The translations under genes were made by a program, and so were the position numbers. From positions 1,594,061-1,658,060 of the forward strand of contig JALQBC010000005.1 of NCBI GenBank assembly GCA_023375675.1: a DNA stretch of 64,000 nucleotides. Reading direction: 5' to 3'. Shown in pieces: positions 44,434 to 55,869 of the stretch; within the stretch, counting starts at the first letter, position 1; each line of letters opens with the position of its first letter. Below the pieces are notes generated by a model that worked only from the letters and a program-made list of their open reading frames with translations, did no database searches and was not told the DNA's origin. The stretch is from Cytospora piceicola (taxonomy: Eukaryota > Ascomycota > Sordariomycetes > Diaporthales > Cytosporaceae).

Positions 44434-47400
44434 GTTGGTGGTGTTGATAGTGGTGAAGATGATGATGATGGCACAATTGAAGATATCAGATTGACTGGAG
44501 TTCTGTCAGACCGAGTTGCGATTGCTGGATAGCACTGAATATTGTTAGTGCAGAACGGTAGGTACGTAGTATATCTGTAGTTGGGTGTCTCACACGTTGA
44601 ACTAATACCAGATACTGGAAAGCAGCCGTTTGGTTCTTGATGGTAAGATGACTCCAGGGGAGACTGTGGATGAGAGAGAGAAAGATAGAGAGAGAGTGTG
44701 TGAGAGAGAGTATGACGAGGGTTATATGATGGTACGACGGAGGCGAGCAAACAAAGGTAATTCAACCTTGGGGTAGAATAGTATATCTACCCAGGTAGGT
44801 AGGTAGGTAAATGATACGCAATGTACCAATGCACCCATAGATTTATGTTACTTAATTGCTTACCCTAGTTACCTAGGTAGTTACTGATTGACTGACTGCG
44901 ATACTCTGATGGATCGTGGCTCATATGCTTATCCCTCTTCCTCTGGATTCTGAGCTTAGTGAGAAGTGCAAAGAAGGGAAGAAATATACATAGATGTGTA
45001 ACACTATGGCACTTCCTTCCGGGGCTGCTATGGCTGCGGGGCAACCCTTGTCACTGCAGGTCATATGCCTCCCCGAGAAGTCCTTCCTTCTCCAACACTT
45101 GAGTGGCTTCTAGTGGTGGTTTTTACTGGTGGTTAGGAGGAGCGTTTGGAGGAGTGTTTGGACAAGTGCCCACTTCTCCAAGGCTGGAGTGGCTTCCCGT
45201 TTCCCCACTTCACCACAGCGGGGTCAAGGTAAGATGTAGTGTGGGTACTTCAATAGGTACCTAGGGACTTAGGTACAGTACAGTACATATTGAATGAACA
45301 TATTCGATGTTCCGCATTCAATTGTGCCAAAATGGCAGCAACGGCCGTAACGGCAGCAAAAGGGTGGTCACGCAAGGTCACGCACGGCAGGGTCCAAGCA
45401 TGTGCACTTACTTGCCACTGAGTCCTGACATCACGACTTCCTAGGTTATCACGGACCGGACTTGCACTTCCTAGTGTACAACGGCTTCGTCGCTTTGGGC
45501 TTTTGCATCCACAACCTTGTGCCGCAGTCAACGCTATACTGTGTGTATCGTGCAGCCATCATCTCCTGGACCTATGCTTGCTTCAATAGCTGTGCCGTGT
45601 CGCCGCCTGAATTCCAAATTCTTGACAGCCGGCCACTTTACCCATCATGGCTCTCGCATCAGACCAGCAACAACGGGCGTATCATACTGCATCTTTGGAG
45701 ATCCCTCCCCCCCCCTTCCATTTGATCGGTTTCGATCAGCAAGAGGCATTTTCGACCATCAATCAGTATCCCGCCCGATTCCTTCGCATGTCTGGGCGTC
45801 AGCATGACCCTTACTCTACCAGTTCTAACTATTCTACTTATTCTACCTAGGCATGTACACAGCCTCACTCCCCTAACCCATACCAAGACTTCACATCTAC
45901 GCAGGCCACGCTCTGATGAAGCTGCTGTGTACCATAATAGGAGGTATATCGTTTGCCCAGGTGCGTTCTTACGTGACGGCGACAAGTACCGGTCCGCCTT
46001 TCGCAGGTCCTTGCGAGTCCATATCGGCCCGCCCTTGATCGGTCTTGATCGTCGGTGGTGGCCGAGTCTCATGCCACGCGACTTAGTCACGAGTCACCAC
46101 TACCATGGAAATTCGAGATCATCAGTGGAGTTTTTCTAGAATCCTTCCTTCCTTCCCACGCCAGGCAGGCCAGGTAGCCAAATATTCGCGCTGCACAGCC
46201 TCGATATAAACATCGTCTCAAGCCGTTGATCAACACGATATTGGTGAAGCTCTGCTTTCACCATGCCGTCTTCTCCCAATCCCGGCCATCAAGACCCACT
46301 GAACGGCGCCCAACCAGCCATGACAGTAGCGACGTTGCCATGTTGGTGCCGGCATTGCAAGCTGCTCTTTATTCTTACTACCTCAGCTCCGCCCCCGCCC
46401 CCGCCAATTATCTCCCTTTAAGGCCTGGTGCCGTGAGATGACTTTTGCGAGACCACCTTTCCTACCGATATTGGGCAAAATGTTGACAATATTGCGGCCC
46501 GGTGAAACTCTGGTGGGCGTGGTTGACGGGAGTACCTCTAGGCGACTGATCCTGGGAATCTCGCCCTATTTTTGATGCATTTCAACAAGGCGCAGAGACA
46601 GATTTGGTCGGAAAGCCCAACAGACTGCAGGACTTTCCACTTGGCAAGGTTGACATCTGACAACATGCTTCAGACGTCTCCGCATTTTCGCAGGCATATA
46701 CGTCGGTTACCCTGCCACGAGAGTGTGCCTACACCACATGGGCAACTCTGTCCAAGTGGAAATCACGATCATCGCTCTGGCACTTGAATTTTCGGTCTCG
46801 GTCTCGGTCTCGTTCAAGGGTCATAGAAGGGTGATGTGGCCATGTCTCTGTTCACCCTCAGGGTCGATGCTGGTTGGGTTCACATGCATTTTATCGTTGC
46901 TGGGGAAGCGCAGGGATCGTGAACACCTGTGACCCAATAACAGTGACGCAGCTGCCAGGTAAAACTCTTTGTTTCCGTCTCCCGGAGACGAAAAGATCGC
47001 AGTAGAGACGGGACGCTCGAGCTCACAACTGGACATGAGCCTTGAGGTATTCATTCAACGTTCGTCGATATCACCAGCATCTGACGGCTAGGCACAGGAC
47101 GAAACTGACAGGGTAATGGCGATCCTAACATTCTGGGTTCGCTTCGTTGACCACAAACACCAATCGTCTAAGGAAGCTAGCTTGCTTAGTGGTCAAACCT
47201 ACTGACGGTTGGGTGTACGACCCAAAATATATGCAATATGGCAAATCCCTCACTCCTTGTAGAAAGGAAAGCCACGTTTCAGGCTGGCTGGCAGGCTAGT
47301 TGGCATCGAAGCAGGCCTATGCCGTCTTCCAGCATTATCCTCCCGGGGTTCGATTGGGCACAGCATCACACACATTTCAGGCTCAAGTGATGGCTGACGT

Positions 47401-47781
47401 AGTTATCCCGCTTGCTTGTACACTTCCACTCGGGAGCTGAGGCCCGATTGGGTTTTCTTTGCTGGGGTATGTTTACTGGAAACACGCCATCCTCATTTCT
47501 TTTGCCATCGACACAGGGAAAACCCAATCAGTGCTAGGGATTTTGGATCTGGTCTAGGCAACGACAGGGCAAAGATCACAGAGGAGTCCGTGAGCCTGCA
47601 CGTCAAGCGACGCGTCGTGTCGTGACGTGACAGGATAAAGTGGCGAATTGTGGAGCCATCAGGGCCAGCAAGGCCACCAACTCAACTTACATGTTCCTCA
47701 GCAGGCCAAGTTGGCGGATCATCTTCTCTTCCATAATTATTGTTCCCGACTAAACAGCAGTAATCATTTTGTAAGAGGGCA
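44434..47781. other. 3.3-kb divergent intergenic region; no gene supported
   Basis: It lies between the stomatin start and the start of the coiled-coil gene, and holds both promoters. A GA/GT-rich microsatellite lies at 44669-44711, GGTA repeats at about 44792-44808, and palindromes at 44871-44880 and around 45256. A 52-codon frame at 46263-46421 (plus) has a CACC before its ATG but nothing else to support it. A 67-codon frame at 45647-45850 (plus) is equally weak. Confidence 0.5.
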
Positions 47782-50103
47782 ATGCTGCAAACTACGATGG
47801 AGGAGGGCTTGCCCCTTGCGTTGCGGCGTACGCCGAGGCGCCAACAGAGAAGGGGTGAAAGTACCGAGACAATGAGTCCTCTCAAATGGACTGCACGTGG
47901 ATCACAACGGCGGCCAACAGCTGTGTTGAAAACACCGAAGAACAAATTGAAGGACGTGAAAACCAGAGGCGATTCCTCAAAGCCCAGGCGTGGAATGCAA
48001 CAACAAGAAAACGTCAACGGCAGTACGATCACTGTTCTCGACTTCGACATACCCGTGCGAAACGTGTCGGTTCCTCCGGCCCCGAAGAGAAAAAGGCAAA
48101 GACACTCTACGGGCAATCAAGTGACCCCTAGTAAACGCCCACGTCAAGAACATGATGGCACTGGGGCCCGTGGTCCGGAGGACGAGAGTGAGACGGTGCA
48201 CATCTTCCCACTGCGGCAAGTCCTCGATGGCCGCATCCGGAGACGGATCAAACGAAATGGCCTGAGCGAGGAGATGAACAAGATCTACTCCGAGAAGACG
48301 ACTCTCAGGAAAAAGACGGAGCAGGAGCTGCGGCGTCTCCGTGACGAGATGGCCAACAAGGACGCTGAGATTGAGCGGTTGCGAGGGTTCGATTCCTCCA
48401 CGACGGTCTTCGGATCTGAGGGTCATGACACGAGCCGCATTCAGGATATGGAAAATCGGACTGCGCAGCACAAGGGGGAGCTGAACCATGATTCTTCCAC
48501 CGACCTTGATCCGGCTAATTATGACGACTCGGGGATTGGTATGTCTTCTGACGGTCTCTGGGACCATGAGAGCGACGACGGCGGGATGATGGACGTCGTC
48601 ATCGATGATGATGAGTTCGGCAATACGACCGCAGAAGACCTACAATGCAACACTACGCCTCAGAAGCTTGGGAGGACGTGGGCATCTCATACATCCTCTC
48701 CGCGTATCTCCGGACCGAGACCCATCTCACCACCGAACACCAGTCCTGCGAGGCCATCTTCGTCAGCCACAGAGCGTCAACAACAGCCTCACATGCGTTC
48801 TAGCAACAGGACGACAATAGCTGAAATTGTCACATGTGATGCTGCCTTGCAGGCTTCCATCCCAGACCCGGAGATGGAAACATTGGAGGAGGAACTCAAC
48901 ACTTTGCGGTCTGAGGTGGCCAATCTCAACCAGACGCTCCTGGCTCAAGAGGCCGACATGAGGGAAAAGCTCTTTGAGAACCAGCAAGATTCCGACGACA
49001 TGGATCTCGGCCTCCAACTGGACATTGTCATGCAGGACCTATGCGACAAGACGGCAAGCCTCGACGAACTACAATCATCGTTGTCTTCTCTGTTATCGTT
49101 GCCATTGGCAAACAACGGGGAGGACACCACTGGCCAGATGACGATGCTCAAGAGACTGACTGAGACACTGCGCTCCATGCGGCTAGAGTTTCAATACCTG
49201 TCCCCGGGCGAGATCCTGCCAGACGGCGCCGACGAAGTGCTCGACCTCGCCGTCCAGCGGCTGCGAGAACTGGACCGGGAGATACGCGAGAAGGACGAGT
49301 GTCTCCAGGAGAGAAACGCCATGATCCAGCACCAGGACGAGATCATCAAGGACGGAGACATGCAGATCGACGAGAGGGAATCCATAATCAGGGAGAAGGA
49401 TTTAACCATCACGGAGAAAGACTCCCGGATCTCGGCCCTCGAGCTCGACGTCGAGCGTCTCAACGGCACCATCGCGGACCTGGAGGTGCTCGCCCGGCTC
49501 CTCGGCGACAACGAGGCCACGCTCCGGGGGCAGCTCGAGGCGGAAAGGGGCGCCGCCTCGCGCGGGGCCGACGCCCTGGCGGACGCCGAGGCCAGGCTCG
49601 CCGACGTGCTGGTGCAGACGGCGGCGCTCAGGGCGCAGCTGGCCGACAGGGACATGCAGGTGATCCAGCGGGACGCGCGGGTGGCGGGGCTCCGGGGCGA
49701 GGTGGAGAGGCTGGACGGGGCGCTGGCTGAGGCGCGCGGGCACCTCAAGGCGGCGAGGGGGGGTGCCGTGCGGGACCGGGTGGCGGCGCAGAACGCGGTC
49801 GTGGCCATGCGGGCGCAACTGCTACAAGCGCTGTCCGTGGGCGAGGGGTTCCTGGGCGGTGTGGCGGCGTCCGAGCCGGCTTCCCTCTCTCCCTCCTCGG
49901 CGTCTTCATCCTTCTCGGTTGTTCCCAAGGAGGAGGAGCCTGGGGTGGGTGAGGGCCAGCGGCGGAGTGTTGAGAGTGGTGGTGGTGGTGATGGTGAGGA
50001 GAAGGGTGTGGCTGACTTGGTCACTCTGCCGGCTGCCCCTGCCGGGCTGTTTGCTGTAAAGGAGAATGGGAAGTTTGATGGCGGGGTTGGTCTCTTGGAT
50101 TAG
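47782..50103 (+). CDS. Coiled-coil protein of unknown function
   Basis: Single exon, 773 residues from the ATG at 47782; an in-frame ATG five codons later is also possible. The N-terminus is basic, with a nuclear-type cluster PKRKRQRH (101-108). A distinctive block, IFPLRQVLDGRIRRRIKRNG (141-160), runs into a predicted coiled coil (162-201). The middle is acidic and Ser-rich (about 205-355). Coiled coils return at about 365-402 and over a long stretch at about 485-690. The latter includes near-heptad units around REKD, DERES, REKD and TEKD, then Ala/Arg/Leu-rich helix. I cannot name the family; spindle-pole or nuclear scaffold proteins look similar in composition, but that is a guess. The tail is Ser/Gly-rich. 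The 564-nt gap to the next plus-strand gene holds nothing else. Confidence 0.85.
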   Translation: MLQTTMEEGLPLALRRTPRRQQRRGESTETMSPLKWTARGSQRRPTAVLKTPKNKLKDVKTRGDSSKPRRGMQQQENVNGSTITVLDFDIPVRNVSVPPAPKRKRQRHSTGNQVTPSKRPRQEHDGTGARGPEDESETVHIFPLRQVLDGRIRRRIKRNGLSEEMNKIYSEKTTLRKKTEQELRRLRDEMANKDAEIERLRGFDSSTTVFGSEGHDTSRIQDMENRTAQHKGELNHDSSTDLDPANYDDSGIGMSSDGLWDHESDDGGMMDVVIDDDEFGNTTAEDLQCNTTPQKLGRTWASHTSSPRISGPRPISPPNTSPARPSSSATERQQQPHMRSSNRTTIAEIVTCDAALQASIPDPEMETLEEELNTLRSEVANLNQTLLAQEADMREKLFENQQDSDDMDLGLQLDIVMQDLCDKTASLDELQSSLSSLLSLPLANNGEDTTGQMTMLKRLTETLRSMRLEFQYLSPGEILPDGADEVLDLAVQRLRELDREIREKDECLQERNAMIQHQDEIIKDGDMQIDERESIIREKDLTITEKDSRISALELDVERLNGTIADLEVLARLLGDNEATLRGQLEAERGAASRGADALADAEARLADVLVQTAALRAQLADRDMQVIQRDARVAGLRGEVERLDGALAEARGHLKAARGGAVRDRVAAQNAVVAMRAQLLQALSVGEGFLGGVAASEPASLSPSSASSSFSVVPKEEEPGVGEGQRRSVESGGGGDGEEKGVADLVTLPAAPAGLFAVKENGKFDGGVGLLD

Positions 50104-50666
50104 GTAAAAGGTGGAATTGTTCTAGGTATATAACTTTTGGGGTGGAATATGTAAATTGGTCCAGGCTGGGACTACCTGCGCTGGTGGGCTCTCAAAACTT
50201 TCTGGGTTACAAGTCCTTCGACGTTTGATACTTTACGATTCCTTGTGATACTTCGATCATATTGCTGACTGGTCCAGCTCAATGATGAGAGGAAACCGTA
50301 AAGGTGGTGGTGTATGTAAATGGAATGCAAGTATTCGCTGTCCGGTGAGAGCCAGGGTTAGGTGTCTTCAGTGTCAAGGGGGAAAGGTTGGGGGGGGTTT
50401 TCATGACGATTCTTATCGATAACATCAAAAGTGCCTGCCGCCAAAATATTTACAACTTTGAACCTTGGAAATGAAACCTACAGATTCATCAAACATCTTT
50501 TTTCCAACATTTCTCGACCTCTTGACGCGGGATTGGGACAAAATTACCTGGCACCAACACTCCTAATAGCACCCAGGGACGTCCCAAGACGAAACCACCT
50601 TCCAAACAACTACATATACCCCCTCCACACCAACCAAACCAACCTCTAATACGTACAAAACACAAA
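50104..50666. promoter_or_regulatory. Tandem intergenic region; bcd1 promoter
   Basis: 563 nt between two plus-strand genes. I see no gene and no clear TATA box; the last 60 nt are rich in CCAACC/CCAAAC-type pyrimidine words. Confidence 0.5.
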
Positions 50667-52451
50667 ATGGCCGACCCCCTCCTCAACACGCTCTGCACCA
50701 TCTGCCACATCAACGCACCGAAATACGTCTGCCCGGGCTGCAGCGCACAGACGTGCTCGCTGCCCTGCACGCAGAAGCACAAGTCGTGGGCCAACTGCTC
50801 CGGGCGGCGCGACCCGGCGGCCTTCATGCCGGCCAGCCGGCTCAAGACGGCGTCGGGCATCGACCACGACTACAACTTCCTCTCGGCCATCGAGCGCGAG
50901 CGGGGGCGGAACCAGCGCGACATGGTGGAGGGCAGGAAGCTCTTCACCGAGAGGGAGGTGCGCGAGATGGACGACGAGTCGCGCTTCCGGAAGCTGTGGG
51001 TCGGCGACAGCGTGCGGTTCGACCCCATCCGGGGCGGGCCCAGGACGTTCGGGGAGGACGCCGCGGGCGGGGAGGAGGACGGCGGCGACGGCGACGGCGA
51101 CAACGGCGGTGAGGGTGGCGGCGAGGCGGGCGAGGGAGCCGGCGGCGGCGGCGCCAACGTCCCCGCCCAGGCGAGCTACCTCACGCGCCAGGTCCGCCAG
51201 CGGCTGGACGGGGCCGGCATACAGGTCGTGCAGATGCCGGTGGGCATGACGCGGCAGAGGGAGAACACGACGAGCTGGAACAGGAAGTCGAGGAGCATCA
51301 ACTGGTGCGTCGAGTGGATCGTCTACGACGACGACTCCTCCCCCCCCGCGGGGGAGGGGGCCAAGACGACGACGACACACACGAGGATACGGCACAAGGC
51401 GCTCGAGTCGGTGCCGCTGTACAAGGCACTGGGCAACTCGATGGCGTGGTACCGCAGGGGCCAGCAGAAGGGCGGGCAGGACGACGAGGACGAGGACAAC
51501 GACGACGAGGAGTCGGCGTACGCGCGCAAGAGGAGGAGGGTGCTGATCAGGGAGGTCAAGGAGGAGGGCAGGCGCACCGCCATGCAGGGCGGCGGCGGCG
51601 GCTCCTCCTCCTCGGGCCCGGCCACGTGGCCCGCGGGGACGCCGTACCCCACCCAGAACCCGTACACGGGCGCCTGGGGCGCCGACCGCGGCGCGTCCGC
51701 CGCCTCGTGGCTGCCGGACGAGGAGGTCGCCGCCCGGCGGCGCCACCGCTTCTACCTCCTCCGGCCGCTGACGCCCGTCGGCAGGCCCAGGGAGCTCGTC
51801 CCCGTCGGGCCGGCCGAGACGCTCGCCTCGGCGCTGCAGGGCCGCTCCGTCCTCGAGTACCCCACCGTCTACGTCCTCCCGCCGCCGCCGCCGTCATCGG
51901 GCCCGGACGCCCCCGCGGCCGGCCTGCCGGAGGGTTACGTCCTCGGCTCGACGGAGCGGCGGGAACGCCCCAGGCGGAACAACAAGAACGCCAAGCGCAA
52001 GGCCGCTGACAACAATAACAACAACAACAACAACAAGAAGAAGAACGACAAGTCGCAACCACCCAACAAACGGCAAGCCGTGACCGCCGGGGAAGACGAC
52101 GGGATACCGATCAGGGGTTCCAGCGGCCAACGAGGCAGGGGCGGTGCCCGCGGCGGCCGCGGCAACGGCGGGCGTCCCCAGCAGCAGGTCAGGGGTGGCA
52201 AGCGCGCCGCACAGGACGCCGAGGAGGGCGAGGTCGACAGCGACGGCGACGAGGTGCCCCGCCGCCCCGCGAAGCGCCCGGCGGGGCGGGCGGCGGACCC
52301 CGCGGATACTAGCAGTAGCGACCCGGACACGTCGAGCGGCGACGAGGACGAGAGCGGGGGAGGCGAGGCGAGGGGTTTCGCCCGGAACTTCTCGCTCGGG
52401 AGCGCTGTGCATGTCCATGATGACGGTCCGCCCGAGGAGACGGGGTCCACC

Positions 52452-52483
<32 letters not shown>

Positions 52484-52652
52484 AGGGGAAAAGGCACCAG
52501 GAGGAATGGGGTTGGTCGAGTACGGCTCGGACAGTGACGGTTCTGACGAGGACGGCGAGGAGGATGAGGGCGTCGATCTCGCGGGGCTGAAGCCTGAGAA
52601 CCCCGAGCTGGTGGCCAATGCTATCAAGGAGATTGTCGGGCTGCTGACCTAG
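50667..52652 (+). CDS. bcd1: Box C/D snoRNA protein 1 homologue (HIT zinc finger)
   Basis: Single exon, 661 residues. The HIT zinc finger at 10-44 has all eight ligands: C10, C13, C22, C25, C30, C34, H38 and C44. The helix GIDHDYNFLSAIERERGRNQ (65-84) and the blocks QASYLTRQVRQRLDGAGIQV, RKSRSINWCVEWIVYDDD, HKALESVPLYKALGNSMAWY and SVLEYPTVYVLP match the Bcd1 (ZNHIT6) core. Bcd1 helps load Nop58/Snu13 onto box C/D snoRNPs in the nucleus. The protein is well over the yeast length (366) because of low-complexity inserts: a Gly/Glu stretch (about 128-170), a poly-Asn run (52011-52037), RGG repeats, and a poly-Ala run from GCG repeats (about 52452-52481) in an acidic tail. The strong GC bias creates long chance frames opposite it. 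Confidence 0.93.
52452..52481 (+). repeat. GCG trinucleotide repeat encoding poly-Ala in bcd1
   Basis: About ten uninterrupted GCG units in frame. Likely length-variable between strains. Confidence 0.85.
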
Positions 52653-53739
52653 ATGTATGGATGGGTTGCATAGCTGTAAGGTTGCATAGCTGTAGAGTTT
52701 GTAGTGATTTGTTTGCATCAGATACCCAATATGGTCAAAGTATACACCAAGATTATATACTACATTGCTGCTCACTATCAGACGTTGCGACAGGTTGTTT
52801 GCTTTGATTTCAAGCAAGAGCAAGTGACATACATCTCCAGCGTCAAAACAGAAGTGTCATGGTCCTTAAACTCCTACACTCAGCAGCAGTCATCATCTTG
52901 ATCAAGTATCACGAAGGAGGCAAGATTGTTGAGGCTGCATTGTAATTTGTCATTAAAGGCACAAGGTTCCTGCCTTGCTTCGCATCACGCTGCGCAGACC
53001 ATCATGGGTCCGGAGCGGAGATGGCGACGCTTGTATGTACCATGCCTGCCAGCCTCAAAACTCGAGGACAACTCGAGTGGCTTTTTGTTTTCTCGTGAGC
53101 GTTATGTTAATCATCATCAATGAGATATGTCAGGCCTTTTGTTCCACCCCGGCTCGTGTACGTATGTATCGACGGAACCACGCAGATCAAAATCCAATCT
53201 CAACAGTTGTTTTGCAGGTGGTGCCGTCCATGCCTGCCTCACCACAAAATCATTCAAGGTGACTGAAACCGCGCTCCCCTTTCCCTTGTGTCAAAAATAA
53301 AGCATTAATCATCATTCCTTGCCCCCCTTTCCTTTACGCCCGACCCGGCACCTTTTGCCTGACCTTGCGCCAGGATGTTGTCCTTTTCCAGATTAAAAGC
53401 AAAGTCGCCTTGCTCCATCGCGGTGGTATAGCCTTGCGTCACCTCGCGCCTGCTGCGGAAATCCATCGAAACCGGCGCTATGATAATTTTGTAGAGTACA
53501 ATGGACCTCGGTTGAACGATGGTATGAACACCGAGGCGCCATGAGGTGATGCAGAAAAGAGGAACTGATTCGTCTCAGTTGGAAAAAAGCATGTCGTATG
53601 ACCCGTAGATCAGTGTCGTCTGGTATGAAAATGCATATACCACCACACCAGGCCTGGAACTCCGAAGATGTCGTCCCTAAGTATCCTGGTGAAAGCACAG
53701 CCGCTAGCCCATCCTAGCGGGATGATTGCGCCCAGTTCC
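52653..53739. other. Convergent intergenic region; no gene seen
   Basis: 1.1 kb between the 3' ends of bcd1 and scd6. No frame with a domain; probably 3' UTRs and spacer. Confidence 0.5.
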
Positions 53740-55869
53740 CTATTGAGGAATTGACTGCGCATCATTGCGTGGGCCACGGTAGGCACCGCGACCACGGCCG
53801 CCGAATCCACGTCCACGCATACCGCCGCGGCCTCTACCGCGTCCACGGTAGCCTCGGTAGCCACCATCGACGCTGCCCTGGCCGAAGGTCTCCATGTTTC
53901 GGCGTTGCTCCTCGCCGCGCCACTCTCGGCCGCCGGGCTTCTGACCGTTGTTGTCCTTGCGATCCTTTGCTTCGCTAGAAATGTTGTCGAAGAAGGACTT
54001 GGTCTTGTTATAAGCCTCCTTGGGCTCACCAGACACTGCCTTCTCAACTTCGCCCTCGAGGTCCTGAGGGTCCTCGGTGATGGGGGAACCCGCAATCCTC
54101 TCCTTGACCATGTCCTCCTTGTTGAACTTGGCGTTGGCACCCTCAAAGTCGTAGTCAGAATCGGGCACTTCGACCTTGCCGTGACGAGGTCCCCCGCGTC
54201 CACGTCCACGATGAGCCTGGGTACCAGTCCGCGCTGCGTTGATCCTCATCTCATCGACCTTCCTGGTCAGGTTGTCCACACCATTCGCGGTCTGGACAGC
54301 CGAACCAGACGTGCCCTCAAGCTTAGCCATAGCAACGGCGACGGCTGCCTTGGCCGCCTCAGTTGCATCCTTCAGCGCGGCAGCCGACGCAGCGGGGTTC
54401 GCATTGCCGTTGTTGTTGGCAGCAGCGGCAGCCATCGACTGCGCCGCCTTGGCCGTCAAGGCAGCAGGAAGGGGCATCGCAGGAGTGATCTTGGTGAGGC
54501 CCTTGGGGCCTGTGGGGATCGGCTTCTCATTAGAGGGTCCGCTTGGGGTCTGGTTCTCCAGGAAGGCAGCGGTCACCTTGACCTCTTCTGCAGACGGCTT
54601 GGATGCGACTGGAGGGGTAGGCGCGTTCATCGCAGGCTGGGGTGGGCCTTGGCTGTGCACGTTGGGCTCTGACGGCATCTCAACAGGAGCCTGTCTGTTG
54701 TGGGGCTTGTCGGCACCGGCGCCAATGGGCGCGGGCCTGTTCTCTCCCTGAGGTCCCATAGTATTTGGTGGCATTCCAGGCGTGTGCCTCTGTTGTTGGG
54801 GCATACCCGGAGGTCCTTGTGGGCCTTGTGGGCCGACGGGTACGCCAGGAGGGAAAGGGTAGTTGTTCCATGGACCAGGTCCATTAGGTGGGAACCCCTG
54901 ACCGGCGGGTGGGAACCAGCCCTGGGGAGGGTATCCCATAGGGAATCCACCAGGCCCGGGTGGTCCGGGAGGACCAGGTCGGCCCCAGCCTTGCGGAGGT
55001 GGAGGGTAAGGAGGGAACATATTGGGGTTCTGGAAGCCAGGTGCGCCAGGAGGGCCTGGAGGACCGGGAGGGCCTTGGGGCTGCTGGTTGACGCCTGGAA
55101 CCCGTCCAGGGTGAGAGCGAGCCTAAGCATCTCGAGCATTAGCTTGTGTGATGCTTTTGGAGTCAAGAGTGTGAAAGGGTGTGGTGATGTTCCAGATCAG
55201 AAGGAAGGCAACGGAAATATCAACATGGGGTTTTGCGCTTTTCAGACAAGAAATGTGTTTACATCCGAGAATATTTCATCATACTGGAAGAGGGAAGCAG
55301 TCGGAGACGACCGTGTGGGAAGAGCAAATACTTACACCGACAATGGCAGGGTCGTTTGGCATGGGTGGAGGCTGGTTCTCCTTGGGGGCAGCAGGACCCT
55401 CCTCGATGCGCAAATCTTTCACATCGCTACCTCGGAAGACGATGAAGTCGTAGACTTGATCCGAGGCAGATACCTCCTCGGAGGGATCGCCTTTCCGACC
55501 CTCGGAGCCGTGTGATCGGACATTCTCGAGGGAAACGGTTGACTCGTTGGAGTTAATCTCAAAAAGAGTACCGACATAGCTGTGTGGGGCAGAGGCAGGT
55601 TAGCTAGCTGTCTGGAGCTCCAAGCTAGAAGAGAGTAGAGGGGTTTCCAGTGCCAGGGCAAGCGGGGTAAAGGAGAGAGGCAAAGAGGCGGAGAGGGAAA
55701 AGGAGGGTGGTCTTACCGAATGTCGCTCTTGGATATCAAGGAGATGCGAGCTCTGTTGAGGTCGAGTTATGGTTAGCAGCTGCAGAGGTAGCTAGCTGGT
55801 TGGCCAGAAGGGATGAGGAAGCAGTCAATTGGCGACAATTGAGGCGACGTACCCAAGAAAGTCAGACAT
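53740..55869 (-). CDS. scd6: LSM14/Scd6 family mRNA-decapping and translation repressor
   Basis: Four exons, 55869-55853 (17 nt), 55752-55717 (36 nt), 55579-55338 and 55094-53740, with introns of 100, 137 and 243 nt; 549 residues. The first three exons build the LSm domain: MSDFLGARISLISKSDIRYV, then GTLFEINSNESTVSLENV, then DFIVFRGSDVKDLRI, the standard Scd6/LSM14 order. A Pro/Gly-rich linker follows. Then come the FDF motif (DSDYDFEGANAKFNKEDM), the FFD box (YNKTKSFFDNISSEAKD), the TFG box (RRNMETFGQGSVDGGYRG) and a C-terminal RGG region. The family binds Dhh1 and Edc3-type partners and eIF4G, represses translation and localises to P-bodies. The micro-exons were placed by the LSm motif and phase. 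The 243-nt third intron uses GTGTAAG, with GTAAGT two bases later a possible alternative. Confidence 0.93.

Noticed and set aside
45647..45850. 67-codon ORF starting MALASDQQQRAYH
   Set aside because: Looks protein-like at the start but crosses a C-rich homopolymer and ends in a Ser/Thr/Tyr repeat; too little to claim a gene.
46263..46421. 52-codon small ORF with CACC before the ATG
   Set aside because: Good start context but no splice partner, homology or conserved pattern that I can see.
50646..51746. A 366-codon gene on the minus strand opposite bcd1
   Set aside because: The GC-rich codons of bcd1 make long antisense frames. It is Ala/Arg/Pro/Val-rich with no domain, while the plus strand holds a clear zinc finger.
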